Shown in pieces: positions 9,047 through 18,990 of a stretch of DNA of 27,537 bases (the stretch's first letter is position 1; each line of letters opens with the position of its first letter). The stretch comes from Sperchopsis tessellata (lineage: Eukaryota; Arthropoda; Insecta; Coleoptera; Hydrophilidae): the NCBI GenBank assembly GCA_033557685.1, contig JAWQRN010000645.1, positions 1 to 27,537 on the forward strand. The letters are read 5' to 3'. The translations under genes were made by a program, and so were the position numbers. The notes under the pieces were generated by a model. The model ran no database searches and was not told where the DNA came from. It worked only from the letters and a program-made list of their open reading frames with translations.

Positions 9047-10610
9047 TTTGAAGGCCGAAACCGGTATAACGCACTTATCATCCAAGTTATTATATTTAAT
9101 GCAATATCAAAACAATTCAATATTAATACATTATTGAAAAAGTGAATAAATTGATTTTTTTATCTGCGACCTGTAAGATGCTCTTAACGTCGAAGTTGCT
9201 TACATTAAGTTCCTTCTTTCTCTTTATCACTTACCGCCCATGGGTTATGCGGCCTTATTAACCAAAACTTGGACGGTAAACACAACTTACTAACTTAAAA
9301 CCAGGATAATAATAAATAATACGTATCGTTTGAAAATAAATATAACTAAATTTATGTGCTTAAAGCAGTTTAAAAAACTGAAACGCCTTTTTGGAAACGC
9401 TGCTTTCATAATATTTTGTTAATCTGCTTCAAGTCCACTAAATACGAAGAAATAAAATATTTAATATATTTGTGCTTATTTTAACAACATAATAATATGA
9501 GGTATATATTTTATATAGAATATGTAAATAAGTATTAACAAAAATTCGTAAAATTTAAAAAAAAATCACGTATTTTTAAAACTTCACAGACTAAACGTTT
9601 TCAAAATATACCAGATACATAAATTGAAAATAGTGGACAAAAAAGAATGTTGATCTTAAAAACAATCAAAATTTATATTATAATATAAGACAGAAACCTA
9701 TATAAAAAGCTATAACACAGTTTATTTCATACAAATTTTCATAATATATGGTGTTTTTAGTTTCCCAAAGTGCCAAAATATTACCAAATTAAAGCACCAG
9801 CACTTTGTCGGGAGTTTTCGAAAAACGTAACCTAAAAAAATGTGTAGTCTGTGAAACAAATTCCATGCAAATGTACACATTTATTTATACATTTTTGTAA
9901 AGATTTTTCCAAATGCCAAAAGAAACGTGTATATTTTCGTGCGGCGTTTTGCTTTTTCGGATAAAAAAATATTGTACTTGTTGTTTTTGAACACCCTGTA
10001 TATAGTCATGTAAATGATAACACAATTCGACATATCATAAAATTTATTGTACTTTAAGAAGTAAGAAGATAATGTATTTGTCAAAATAAAATAAGCGGAT
10101 TTTTCAAATTACCCCCTTTTTAGCGACCCTTGAAAGGGTGGGGGTAATTTTGAAAATCCATTAATCTATTTAAATGTATTAACGAATAACATATAAATAG
10201 AGTTAGTACTTACATAGTGATACAAATGTGTTGATTATATTTATAAATGAATTTAGAAGTTATTTAGACGAAAATTTATTCAACTTAAGACCAATTGTAT
10301 TAAAATGAATGAAAAATATTATATTATTGAAGATTATTACTTATTAAAGTAACTATTTTATGCTTAAAATTTGTACAAACAAAACGGTTTTGGTCAAATT
10401 TAGCTACTTACCGTAAATTGTGAACATTTTCAAATAGATTTATCGTTCTAAGTTATTAGTTTTAGTTCAAAAATAAATGTCAATTTTCTTATTTAGTATA
10501 CTTGAGATATTTTATCAACTTCGTTAAGGTCCTAAAGTGCAACTACACTGAGCATTTTAAACAGCTGAACTCAATAATTGTCTGACGTTAACTTCAAATA
10601 CTCTTTTTAT
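9047..10610. other. AT-rich non-coding stretch
   Basis: No coding region is supported. A short inverted pair, TTCACAGACTA at about 9583 and TAGTCTGTGAA at about 9847, and the tip-like word ACACCCTGTATATA near 9991, suggest remains of one or two small DNA transposons, but no full element could be delimited. The hairpin at 10097-10159 is listed separately. Confidence 0.5.
10097..10159. repeat. short inverted repeat with C-rich arms
   Basis: GGATTTTTCAAATTACCCCC (10097-10116) faces GGGGGTAATTTTGAAAATCC (10140-10159), with 18 of 20 positions pairing. The spacer contains a smaller CCC...GGG pair. The arms are much richer in C/G than the surroundings. It may be a MITE tip pair or a remnant of one. 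Confidence 0.6.
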
Positions 10611-10619
10611 CATATCTAA

Positions 10620-11455
10620 CTTTAAGACTATTCGTCTTCTTCAAGTGTCTATCCTGTTTATAATGTTGGCAACCATACTCTTAACTTCCTCTGTGAATTA
10701 TTTACATATAGCCACTATTCCAAGTTTACCAGCTAGGAGAACCTCCTTCTTCCAAAATTTCGACGCCCTTCGGTCATTTCTTGAATTATTTGTTGGTAAA
10801 AAAATATCTATTATTTCTAAAAAATGTGGCAGCAATGGGATGATTTTTCTATCCTAATGATAGTCACGAGTTCCCTCTCCTTAAACATCATTTTTAGAAC
10901 CTCTCTATTCTCAATAAAGCCACATTTTGAAAGCCTCTACATAGTAGCCACTTTTAATGTCAAGTTTCGTCACTATAAAAAAGTACTAATAACACATAGC
11001 TCATCGTAATTCGCCATCTTTGTCTCTACTACATAAATTTGTCTCTCATTCTAAAGATCGTGTGTGTTGTGATTTCAATTCTTATTTTTATATCATGTCC
11101 CGTTTGTAATTTAGCCAGAGCCTTAAATATTGCAAATGTTCCAACTGCTGTAAGTTGAAGTTCAGCTACATTATCTGACAAAATATAATCTATTATAATG
11201 TTATTAATTTACCTTTCGTTAATTTGCACTCCTTTGTCACAATCATATAAAGATTCATTGAATATGGTTTCCGAATACAGGTTAAATAATAACGAAGATA
11301 GAAAATAGCATTACCTGACACCTTTGAAGATATTCATATTATCACTTAGTTCTTGGCCTAATACTTTAGTATAATAGGTATTTAGCGCTCCAGCTTTACA
11401 TCCTTGCTTGCATAATATATACATATTTGTCTCCACTAATAGAAGCATCTTCATA
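10620..11455 (-). pseudogene. non-LTR retrotransposon reverse transcriptase, C-terminal half (RTE-like), decayed
   Basis: On the minus strand, from right to left, the remains include ELSDNMNIFKGVR (about 11325-11365), LFNLYSETIFNESL then YDCDKGVQINER (about 11220-11310), SDNVAELQLTAVGTF (about 11130-11180), a later KSGYYVEAFKMWLY and ERELVTIIR (about 10850-10965), and near the end EEVKSMVANIINRIDT with RRRI (about 10630-10700). These match the RT region with the usual LFNLYSE block, the weakened catalytic block (the expected YADD is not readable, only IIDYIL), and the C-terminal EAFEMW and KERE regions of insect endonuclease-reverse transcriptase elements. Many stops and frameshifts are present. 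The two plus-strand open frames at 10645-11009 are shadows of it. It is on the other strand from the endonuclease fragment at 7.8-8.2 kb, so it is a separate insertion. Confidence 0.8.
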
Positions 11456-12339
11456 AATCATCTTCAACTGTAACCAAAAATGTAGTCTATCATAATGCAT
11501 CATTACCAATTTTTTTTTAAATTTTTGTCTTTGATGATACATATTTGGAAACAACATAAATTTAATTTTTGTGTTATAAAGATACGATGAATTTTAGAAT
11601 TGTCGTAAAATATCATTAATAACTTACTAACGCAGATGAAAAAATATTTCATATATATTAAATTCATTTATTTACCTAATTGCATAATATTTTAAGATGT
11701 GTTTTTGTTAAATTTGGTTTTTATTAGTTTAGTTTGCCGTTAAATTTGACTTCTCTTAGTTTAGTTTGTCAATCATATTGTAACCACGTTTCTTGCTTGA
11801 AGATCAGTAGATGAATTTGATCATACAATTCTTAGTGTTTATCAGATTTTTAAAGAAACGAAGTTATGTGTATTGTATAATAAAGTTTTTAGATTTTTTT
11901 TTCTGTTTTTTGAATTAACAATAATGTTTTTGAGGGTGTGTCTTTTTCTTGGTGATTTTAGTTTTTAATGTAGATGTTAAGACCTAGAAAACCCTTCCCC
12001 GCCCCCCAAAACTATTATTCGCAATGTTGTCGAAGGAGCTGTTGGAGCTCCATCTAACAAATTCTTACAATCATGTATTATACTTAACTATAACTACTTT
12101 TTGCCTTGTAACGATTATGTACATGGTAGGGAGCTTTTGTTTTTATAATATGCTGAATGATGATGACCATGTTATTATGAACTTCTATGTAATGTAAAAT
12201 ATCTCTTATCATGTATTAGTCATTAAATATATGTCCTCCATTATAACTTATATGTGTTTTATATTCAATATCCTGCAATCGTGTAACTTTCAAAACAAAT
12301 TTAATATGCATTTTACAGTCATTTCCTAAATATTAATAC
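11456..12339. other. AT-rich non-coding stretch
   Basis: No gene supported. It has a short C-rich run, CCTTCCCCGCCCCCC, near 11993 and two near copies of TTTAGTTTG at 11728-11770. The upstream part of the minus-strand RT might extend into its first bases but is unreadable. Confidence 0.5.
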
Positions 12340-12570
12340 TCAATTCTGACCCAAGAGAGCTCTTAGAGATATTTTCAGAGCGTTTAAAATATACACACTC
12401 TTGTGTTTTGGTTTGGTTTCTAAAGCCTCCAAATAGTTTTCACCTAGAAGTACTTTTTCTGAAGATACAACTAATTCACCAGATTTGATGTTCATAGCAG
12501 AATATAGAACACCTTCAAGAACTTTCATTTCTGAAAGTATTTTCATATTTAACCCCTTTGTGTAAGACAT
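12340..12570 (-). CDS. unidentified open frame on minus strand, 76 codons
   Basis: The frame is open from 12678 to the stop at 12340. I prefer the ATG at 12570, giving a protein that starts MSYTKGLNMKILSEMKVLEG and ends in ISLRALLGQN. Upstream residues look like translated AT-rich spacer, and TTTTCGCAG at about 12584 could be a splice acceptor just before this ATG. The middle contains MNIKSGELVVSSEKVLLGEN. I do not recognise the family. It has a normal mix of charged and hydrophobic residues, with no signal peptide or membrane segment. It is divergent to the open frame at 12787, with about 216 bp between the two ATGs. It may be an exon of a gene, a gene fragment or part of an unknown element. 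Confidence 0.35.
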   Translation of the reverse strand: MSYTKGLNMKILSEMKVLEGVLYSAMNIKSGELVVSSEKVLLGENYLEALETKPKHKSVYILNALKISLRALLGQN

Positions 12571-12786
12571 TTTGAAATGATTTCTGCGAAAATATTTCCA
12601 AATTAAATGAAAAATAACCAAATTATGAATTAATTTAAAATGTAATTTTGACATTAACGGAAATTGTAAGATATGCACTTTCAGTTAATGAAGTTCAAAT
12701 AATTATAGTTAACATAATCTTCAAACATGATAGCACAAACATAAATTATTAAAATTTGAACAAGAAAATACTGAACAGTTTAAACT

Positions 12787-13038
12787 ATGAGTACCCCATC
12801 TATTCTTGGAGAGAAATACACCATAGCAGTTTTGGCGAGGATGTCTGCCAGATTATCATATAAAAACACAATATCTATATTGAGAAAAAATGTCTTTTCA
12901 GAAAATAAAAGTCTGCAAGGAAATAAATTATGTTATGGTGAAGACAAAAGAAGTACAATTTTATCACTTAAAAATGTAGACCTTATCCTTAAAACTACTG
13001 AAACAAAAGGGCATAACACAACAATAATAAACTGGTAA
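12787..13038 (+). CDS. unidentified open frame on plus strand, 83 codons
   Basis: Begins MSTPSILGEKYTIAVLARMS at an ATG and runs uninterrupted to TAA at 13036-13038. It is basic, with ARLSYKNTISILRKNVF in the middle and SLKNVDLILKTTETKG near the end. I do not recognise the family. Its neighbours are the divergent frame ending at 12340 and a minus-strand coding fragment at 13105-13370. It is close to the length expected once by chance in this much AT-rich DNA, so it may not be real. What favours it is the sensible residue mix and its place among other coding-like fragments. Confidence 0.3.
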   Translation: MSTPSILGEKYTIAVLARMSARLSYKNTISILRKNVFSENKSLQGNKLCYGEDKRSTILSLKNVDLILKTTETKGHNTTIINW

Positions 13039-13104
13039 ACTTGAATCTACTTATAACCAGGTAAGTTATGAATGGTATGGTACATTATAAATCATGAAAC
13101 AGGC

Positions 13105-13370
13105 GTTGAGACGGACCAACCTTTAAAACCAATATGCGGAACCAGTGTTTTACCACTCAAGTGGAATAAAACCGAATATAAAGCTCCTTGAATTTCGCTT
13201 TTCTTATTACCTGGTGTTGCGTCCCTATAAATTCTCCGCATTTTATTAATTGCTTGTTTCAATATATTTTTCGTTTTTTGACAGCCTTATATAGTTTGTT
13301 TCGAAACTAACTGTCCATCCATTGTCAATGGAACAGGTGTCGGTAAAACCCACTTTATTTCCTTTCATAA
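13105..13370 (-). pseudogene. unidentified protein-coding fragment in two frames on minus strand
   Basis: From 13370 down, one frame reads MKGNKVGFTDTCSIDNGWTV followed by SFETNYIRLSKNEKYIETSN. A second frame then continues with KMRRIYRDATPGNKKSEIQG, ALYSVLFHLSGKTLVPHIGF and KGWSVSTPVS. The two pieces join at about 13240-13250, which looks like one protein broken by stops or a frameshift. The wording TCSIDN reminds me of poorly described transposon-borne proteins, but I cannot name a family. It lies between the unidentified open frames and the start of the non-LTR element. Confidence 0.4.
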
Positions 13371-13579
13371 GTTTAGTACTCACGCATCTTGAAACAGATA
13401 GTAGTTACCAGAAGTTACTATTAGTTATCACACGTGCATCAACAACGTCTCTCCCGCAAACACTTCGTTATCGTGACAAATGACGGCATTACGATTCAAT
13501 ATTTAGTAGTTATTTTAGTGATAGTTAATTATTTCTTCTCCCATCCTTCAAACCTTATAACGCAACACGTTTTATTCAT

Positions 13580-15310
13580 AGTGCTATCCAAGACGATGTG
13601 GAACATTGTAAGCACAAGTATAATAAAGAGCTATAATGAACCGATTGACGAAAGATCTAAGCCTTCTGCGGAGGAATTTCATAAGTTATGTTTTGCAAAT
13701 TGTGCATCTTATTTATTGAACAGATTACCTCATACTTCTCTTGATTCTAATTATGTGCATTTTCCATAATTGATCAATCTATGCTTCTTTATTCAACCAA
13801 CCCAACAGAAATAATACAGGTAGATAAAATTATAAAAATAAAAAGCTCAGTGATGACGGTATTCCTATGTACGTTTTAAAACAAATCATTAAAAGTCGAA
13901 CGATTCCAATCATCGAAATAATTAATTTATCTTTTCGTAGGGGAATATTTCCGGATGGATTAAATTTTACAATCGTGAAGCCCTTATATAAAAATGGTAC
14001 CTCACTCGATACATCAAATTATCGACATATTAATTTACTGACATCCTTTTCTAATATTTTTGAGCTCCTGGTTTATAGTCATTTTCTAGCTTTGCTATAA
14101 GTTGTAAGCTCTGGAATAATTTCCAACATGGTTTCATGAAGGCTCGGAGTACTGATACTGCAGTTTTTGAATTTGTGTCGGCAGTTCTGGAGGCTTTAGA
14201 TGGTAAGTTTATTGCCTGTGGAATCGTCTTGGATCTTAGTAAAGCTTTCGACGGCTTGAACCACTCAATGCTATAACAAAAGCTAGAAAATATGACATTC
14301 GAGGCCCTGCATTGTCTTGGTTAAATCTTACTTGTCCCACAGAAGCCAAAAAGTAGTAATATTGAAGGATAGTTTGAGAGAGGGATCTAGCACTCTTGGG
14401 TTCGATTATTGGTGTACCACAAAGAAACATTCTCTGTCCACCCCTTTTTCTTTTTTGCATTAATGATATAATAATAGTTATTGAAAACACCGATAATTTA
14501 ATCATAAACTATGCTGATATCAACCTGCTGATTAAGATGAAACTGTATCCAGGCATGATTATGGAGTCCACTCAAATAATGGATAAATTGCAATGTTGGT
14601 TTACAAAAATTAAGTTAATTCTTAATTCCCCGAAAATAAAGTGTGTAATGTTTAAAACAATTGTGGACGGCCTACACTTAAGTTAATTAAACTAGGTAAT
14701 GCAGAGATTAATTTCTCAGAATCAGCCAATGTACTCGGTATACAAGTGGATGAAACACTATCGTGGTCTCATCCATATGCTACGCTATGTGCGTCTTATA
14801 TGTGCATGTTAGAGTGAAAATCCTTCGGATTGTGTACTACGCAAACTTTTACTCGTTGGTGCAGTATGGTATCATCTTTTGGGGTTCGATAATCGTGCTC
14901 CAGAAAAGAGTGTTAAGATTAATGTATAAGATAATAGAAGATCAATCACTGTTTAAGCAAAAGCAATTATTATTATTGTGCGGAATATATTTTCAGAAGT
15001 CTCATATATTTATTTAAAAATAAACTTCGTTTTAAGAGCTGTGCGTTGACTCCTAATTTCAATCGCAGAGATGACGCTATATATGTATATCCGTTGCATA
15101 GACTGACCAAACTGGAGAAGGGCCCATTTTATATGTGTATATCAGGCTCTTCAACCATTTTCCTAAAGAAACAGTCACCTCTTTTAAAATTTTCAAATCA
15201 AAGGTGTTTAGGCTTATCGTTGACCTTGAACCTTTTAATTTGAATGAATATTTATCAAATGTTAGATAATAAGCTTTAATTTTTGACATTTTAAAAAAAA
15301 CTGTAATATT
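13580..15310 (+). pseudogene. non-LTR retrotransposon pol remnant (linker, RT and C-terminal region), decayed
   Basis: Blocks in order on the plus strand: SKTMWNIV and SAEEFHKLCFANCASYLLNR (linker before RT), DGIPMYVLKQIIKS then NLSFRRGIFPDGL and YKNGTSLDTSNYRHINLL (RT blocks 1-2, 13850-14040), ARSTDTAVFEFVSAVLEAL with VLDLSKAFDGLNHSML (14145-14275), GVPQRNILCPPLFLF with CINDI (14410-14475), and YADINLLI in place of YADD (14510), so the second catalytic Asp is lost. GIQVDETLSWS (14740) and HRLTKLEKGPFYMCI (15095-15140) belong to the C-terminal part. The layout fits the Jockey/CR1/L2 branch of elements that copy themselves at a nicked target. Several frameshifts and stops make it inactive. An A-rich tail-like run follows near 15290. 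The endonuclease domain is absent, so it is 5' truncated. Confidence 0.9.
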
Positions 15311-15640
15311 TCTGTTTTGAAATAAATTTATATTCTACTACAAGAACAGCTACAAACCAAAGGTAAGGAACAGTTATTAGCAAATAGGCGTAATTTGTTT
15401 AATATTATAAACGTTCATATAGTCCATTTTTCTTGTTTCCGTAATTAGTATCAAATTCAAATAGAAACGGCAAAAATTTAAGTAATCGCTTTTCAACAAG
15501 CTTACACTTTCTTTTGAGCATAAGTTAGAAAGATTTCTTAAACATCTCATACTTTTTCCTTGAAAGACACTGAAAAAAAAAAGAAATTCACAGTATCATA
15601 ATGAACCAAAATCTAAACAGTCTCAAGATGCATATGACAT
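15311..15640. other. AT-rich stretch between two non-LTR remnants
   Basis: No gene. It probably contains the 3' end and poly(A) of the upstream element and the unreadable beginning of the next one. Confidence 0.5.
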
Positions 15641-15669
15641 GTCAACCAGAACTAGAAAAAAAGTAGCAG

Positions 15670-16035
15670 ACATATTTGCCAACCAGCTGCAAATATTGTA
15701 GCATGAGTTGTATTGAGGAAAATTCCCCGGGCTGCTTGAAAATTGCATATTTTGCGCCCATATTTAGAAAATATAACAACATAGATCTCAACAAATGCAG
15801 GCCTATTGCAATTCTCCACATGCTGTCCAAGATTATACAGAAAATAATACAGATGCAAACAAATTTCACCTTATGCGCGATTATTAATTTGTCTATAGAA
15901 CAAAAAACCCTACTACTCAAGCAACTATAAAACTAATTGATGTAATTAATGAAGCTTTTGAGGAAACATCATCTGTAATGGCGTTTCTCGATCTAAGCAA
16001 GACTTTTGATTGTATTGATCATAATATACTCGTTT
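15670..16035 (+). pseudogene. non-LTR retrotransposon RT, N-terminal half, interrupted by Penelope copies
   Basis: The plus strand reads CIEENSPGCLKIAYFAPIF, then NNIDLNKCRPIAILHMLSKI, and after a frame change TTQATIKLIDVINEAFEE followed by SVMAFLDLSKTFDCIDHNIL at about 15975-16030. These are RT blocks 1-3. LDLSKTFD carries the first catalytic Asp. The coding match stops right after DHNIL and is resumed only after the Penelope inverted repeat, near 17092, where NNLLKTQRYLRHES fits the next expected block. The element differs in wording from the one at 13.6-15.3 kb, so it belongs to another family of the same broad branch. Confidence 0.85.
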
Positions 16036-16066
16036 TTAAACCTATATACAAGTGAACAGTGACCTC

Positions 16067-16510
16067 TATATGAATATGGTTTTCAGCTGGAAACCATGTA
16101 AATGCTCTAATAAGTGCTGACGTTTCGTCCACTCTTGCAAGGGACATTTTTAAGGCGAGTGATGTTACTTCAAAAAAAATGAATTTAATGCTCTAATGCT
16201 GACTCGTCTGGACCATGCTTACATAGGAAAGGACTGAGGTGGGCGTTGTGCACTAGGGCGGATCCGTTCAATTTGTATCGATACTATCTAATATAGGAGA
16301 AGATTAACGAGCCAGGGGGGATACTTCAAGCGATGAGAAGTTGAAAAACATCGCCCCTATTAAAATTATATACCGCAATCTTTTATCTGAATTTTCTAGG
16401 AAATAGAAAGACCCCCGAGAATGGGTCCATTCGTCAAGGATTTGACGCATACTAAGAAAATATGACATCAAAACAGTAGTTTTCCCAATCGTAAGTTCTC
16501 CTTTCTTCAT
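16067..16510 (-). mobile_element. Penelope-like element, 3' end copy A (minus strand, 5' truncated)
   Basis: This segment is the reverse complement of 16645-17088 at about two thirds identity by eye, and the match includes coding and terminal-repeat parts. On the minus strand it would contain the end of the GIY-YIG endonuclease and the C-terminal tail, now heavily decayed, followed by the terminal repeat with a hairpin next to GGACGAAACGTC (seen at 16128-16140 as its complement). It ends near ATATGAATATGG at 16067. It faces copy B head to head, the 5'-truncated ends meeting at about 16510-16525. Confidence 0.8.
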
Positions 16511-16524
16511 AAAATTTCATCACA

Positions 16525-17088
16525 TTGCAAAGCGAAGGGGTTTATCAGGTCCCTTGTGCCTGTGGTAAGGTACATGTCGGAGAAAGTAATTGTAGAAATT
16601 CTATTAGATTAAAGAAGCGGAAACGCTGTACTTGCCTTCTTCATATTAATAATCAATCAGCCAATTGGCTTAACATCGTCATGAAATATGTCATTCCATT
16701 ATGTTCCAAGATACAAAAGTATTAACTCAAGAGCCTTGTTATTTACTCAGAAAATTCAGAGAAGCCATTATGGTTTATAATCGGCCCAACAATATGAATA
16801 GGGACAATAGTTTTCAACTTTCCATCGCTTGGTGGACCCCCATAGCTAGTTTCTTTTCTCATATACTCGATAGTAACCATCCAGATCAAACAATTCTACC
16901 CTACTAAACATTCCCCACTCCAGTTCTCGCCATATAAACATAATCCGGCCGAGACCGGATCATTGCATTGACTTCATTCGTTAAAGTAACATCCCTCGCC
17001 TTGAAAATGTTCCCGGCACCAGCGGGCGAAATGTTGGCACTTATTCGAGCCTCTACACGCTTACTACTCAGAAACAATATTCATATAA
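16525..17088 (+). mobile_element. Penelope-like element, 3' end copy B with GIY-YIG endonuclease
   Basis: At 16537 the plus strand reads GVYQVPCACGKVHVGESNCR then NSIRLKKRKR. This is the GIY-YIG endonuclease of Penelope-like retroelements, with GIY seen as GVY, YIG as HVG, the family-specific Cys-x-Cys-Gly-Lys and the RLKxH-type block. After a frameshift at about 16695 the C-terminal tail continues as TKVLTQEPCYLLRKFREAIM with YNRPNNMNRDNSFQLSIAWW (16703-16845). The endonuclease nicks DNA for insertion, and the RT part is absent, so the copy is 5' truncated. The 3' terminal repeat includes GGCCGAGACCGG at 16948 and the hairpin CCCGGCACCAGCGGG before CGAAATGTTGGCAC, ending near AATATTCATAT at 17088. 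Stops and frameshift show that it is inactive. Confidence 0.85.
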
Positions 17089-17210
17089 ATAATAACCTCC
17101 TAAAAACACAGCGATATTTACGACACGAGAGCTAAGGAACAATAGGAGTGAGAATGGGACGAATTACTGGGCGTACAAGATATTCATCAAAATCTCAGTA
17201 TTACACCATG
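17089..17210 (+). pseudogene. continuation of interrupted non-LTR RT
   Basis: Starting at 17090 the plus strand reads NNLLKTQRYLRHES, stop, GTIGVRMGRITGRTRYSS. This fits the block that normally follows DHNIL in RTs of this type (KL-xYGIRG and the YLTGRTQ region), and DHNIL is exactly where the upstream half stops at 16035. This supports a nested insertion of the Penelope copies. The GVPQG and YADD blocks cannot be found downstream with confidence. Confidence 0.6.
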
Positions 17211-17688
17211 AGGACCTAAGAAAATGTCAGCCTGTATCCAGATTAAAAACATATCTCATCAAAATATTACCATACTCTCTCTCATAGGATAATATAAATG
17301 ATATCATTAAGAAGCAGGGACGTTTAGAAATTAAGCACATTATCTAAAACAATTTCGATAAGAAGATAAGATAAATTAAAAGCCATCGTTTGCCAAATAG
17401 TTTTAGGTAAAATATGTCACACAGTGAAAGTAAGGTAAATGATATAGAAATATTTATAAAAACGGACTATGAAATAACCTTCAGGAAGTTTAAGATTTGT
17501 TTTTGATCTATAAATTTGAAAGAATCATTATAGGATATAATTTATCTTATAAGGATATTCCCTTTATGAAACTAAGAAACATCATAGTGTACGTTATTAG
17601 CTTAGAAAATTTCAACAATTTTCAATGATAAGTATTTATTAAATCCACGGTAGTGTATCTGGTGAATGTCCAGTCAACACGCGAGTCA
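17211..17688. other. AT-rich stretch without supported features
   Basis: It may include a further ruined part of the non-LTR RT: a weak DNINDIIKK near 17289-17315 is compatible with the usual INDI block. I see no other gene. Confidence 0.45.
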
Positions 17689-17689
17689 A

Positions 17690-18990
17690 TTTTCAAATCC
17701 AATGATAGGCTAATGTAAGAAAACATATGACTCCCACAGATATTTTAAATCTGTTTATGACAGAAAATATTTTAAGTTTTCTGATGGTTGAAACAAATCG
17801 AAAAGCTCATTCTATACTTCAAAATAAACCGTTGCAAGAGACTAATGTTCTTGAAATTAAGGATTTCTTGGAGCTGCTATTGCTTGCTGTCGAGCAAAGC
17901 GAGAGATAATAATTATAGAAATGTGGAAAAGTAAGAACAGTGCAGTTAAGGAACTTCTTTTCCTGCAGCCATGCCTCGCGATAGGTTCAAGGAACTCTAC
18001 GATTTGATAACTTCAAAACAGGACCCGAATTTTGAAGAATAAATTAAATGGCAGCTTTACAAGAAGTTTCTGATATCTTTGCCGAAACATTCCGTAATTC
18101 CGTTTCGGATAAGGTGTCCATTTCGCATATATATGAAGTTAAAACACGATAAATATGGATTAAAATTCTGGATACTATGTGAAAAATCAAACTTGTATAT
18201 TTCTAATTTTCAAATATATGCTAGAATGGTGATTAATACTCCTGAAATAGGGCAAGGAAATGGAGTTGTTCTAGATTTAGTAGAAAATATTCAAACAAGT
18301 TATACATTTTTTACATCGCTGTAATTGTCAAATTGCTTACTAATATGCAATCAAATTTTACTAAGAACTATTAGATAACAACGTCGAGAGATGCCAAAAG
18401 AAATGTTTCCAGATAAAAACAGACCCGTAAATTCAAGTAAATTTGTTTATACTGAGGAGGGGTTGTATTATTATCTACTCATAATCAAGACCCTGATATA
18501 TCCGGAGAAGAAATTACATATAAACGAGAAGTTACATAAGATTATAATGCAGCCAAGGGTACTGTTAGTATTTTGAACAAATTTATGAAAAAATTCGCAT
18601 GCAATAGAAGTACGATACATTTTACTTTTTGTAAATATGCTAGATATAACATATACAAATGCCGTAATTTAGAATAAAAGTTACAATTTTTAAAGACCAC
18701 AAATCTTGCAAAAGAATAATATTCTTGAAAAAGCTTGGTTTAGAATTAATAACTCGTCTTATTGAATAAAAAGTTGCTAAGAGCTTACTAGCGTAAAAAA
18801 GTGTACAATATACAATGTCACCAGTGGCAAAAATTCCTGAACAATACTCTTTCTACTAACAATTTAAAAAACGGGGTAGATGTGGCGTAGCATGTAGGAA
18901 GTTTTTTGTTCAAATCATCTAGTCGTAAAAACTAAAAATACTTGTAGATATTTCTTGGTCACAAATATGTTCGTCATCCGAAGGTTAAAT
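17690..18990 (+). pseudogene. piggyBac-type transposase, decayed
   Basis: Blocks in order: DILNLFMTENILSFLMVETN (17739-17800) and LEIKDFLELLLLAV (N-terminal part), IRCPFRIYMKLKHDKYGLKF then WILCEKSNLYISNFQIYA (18108-18230), QGNGVVLDLVENIQTSYTFF with TSL (18255-18320), REMPKEMFPDKNRPVNSSKF (about 18385-18445), DYNAAKGTVSILNKFMKKFA (about 18541-18600), and a C-terminal cysteine region beginning KRGRCG (about 18870) and ending in ICSSS (about 18965-18980). This is the order of a piggyBac/PGBD transposase, which cuts and pastes at TTAA. The catalytic positions are damaged: the residue expected as Asp in the DE-M-PF block reads KHSVIPF, the Asp-Asn before FFTSL is deleted, and GTVD reads GTVS. Frameshifts and stops are scattered through it. 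Inverted repeats with TTAA could not be identified. Confidence 0.87.

Noticed and set aside
9001..9075. GGCCGAAACCGGT word with nearby CGATGA, resembling a hammerhead core
   Set aside because: No stem II between the two words and no CUGANGA box. Kept only as part of the 3' flank.
9961..10080. ACACCCTGTATATA as a Tc1-like tip together with 2625-2660 TATAGGGTGATTCAC
   Set aside because: The words are similar in style only. They are over 7 kb apart and do not match beyond the tip, so no element was called.
10645..11009. Two plus-strand open frames
   Set aside because: The minus strand reads as non-LTR RT C-terminal blocks, so these are shadows.
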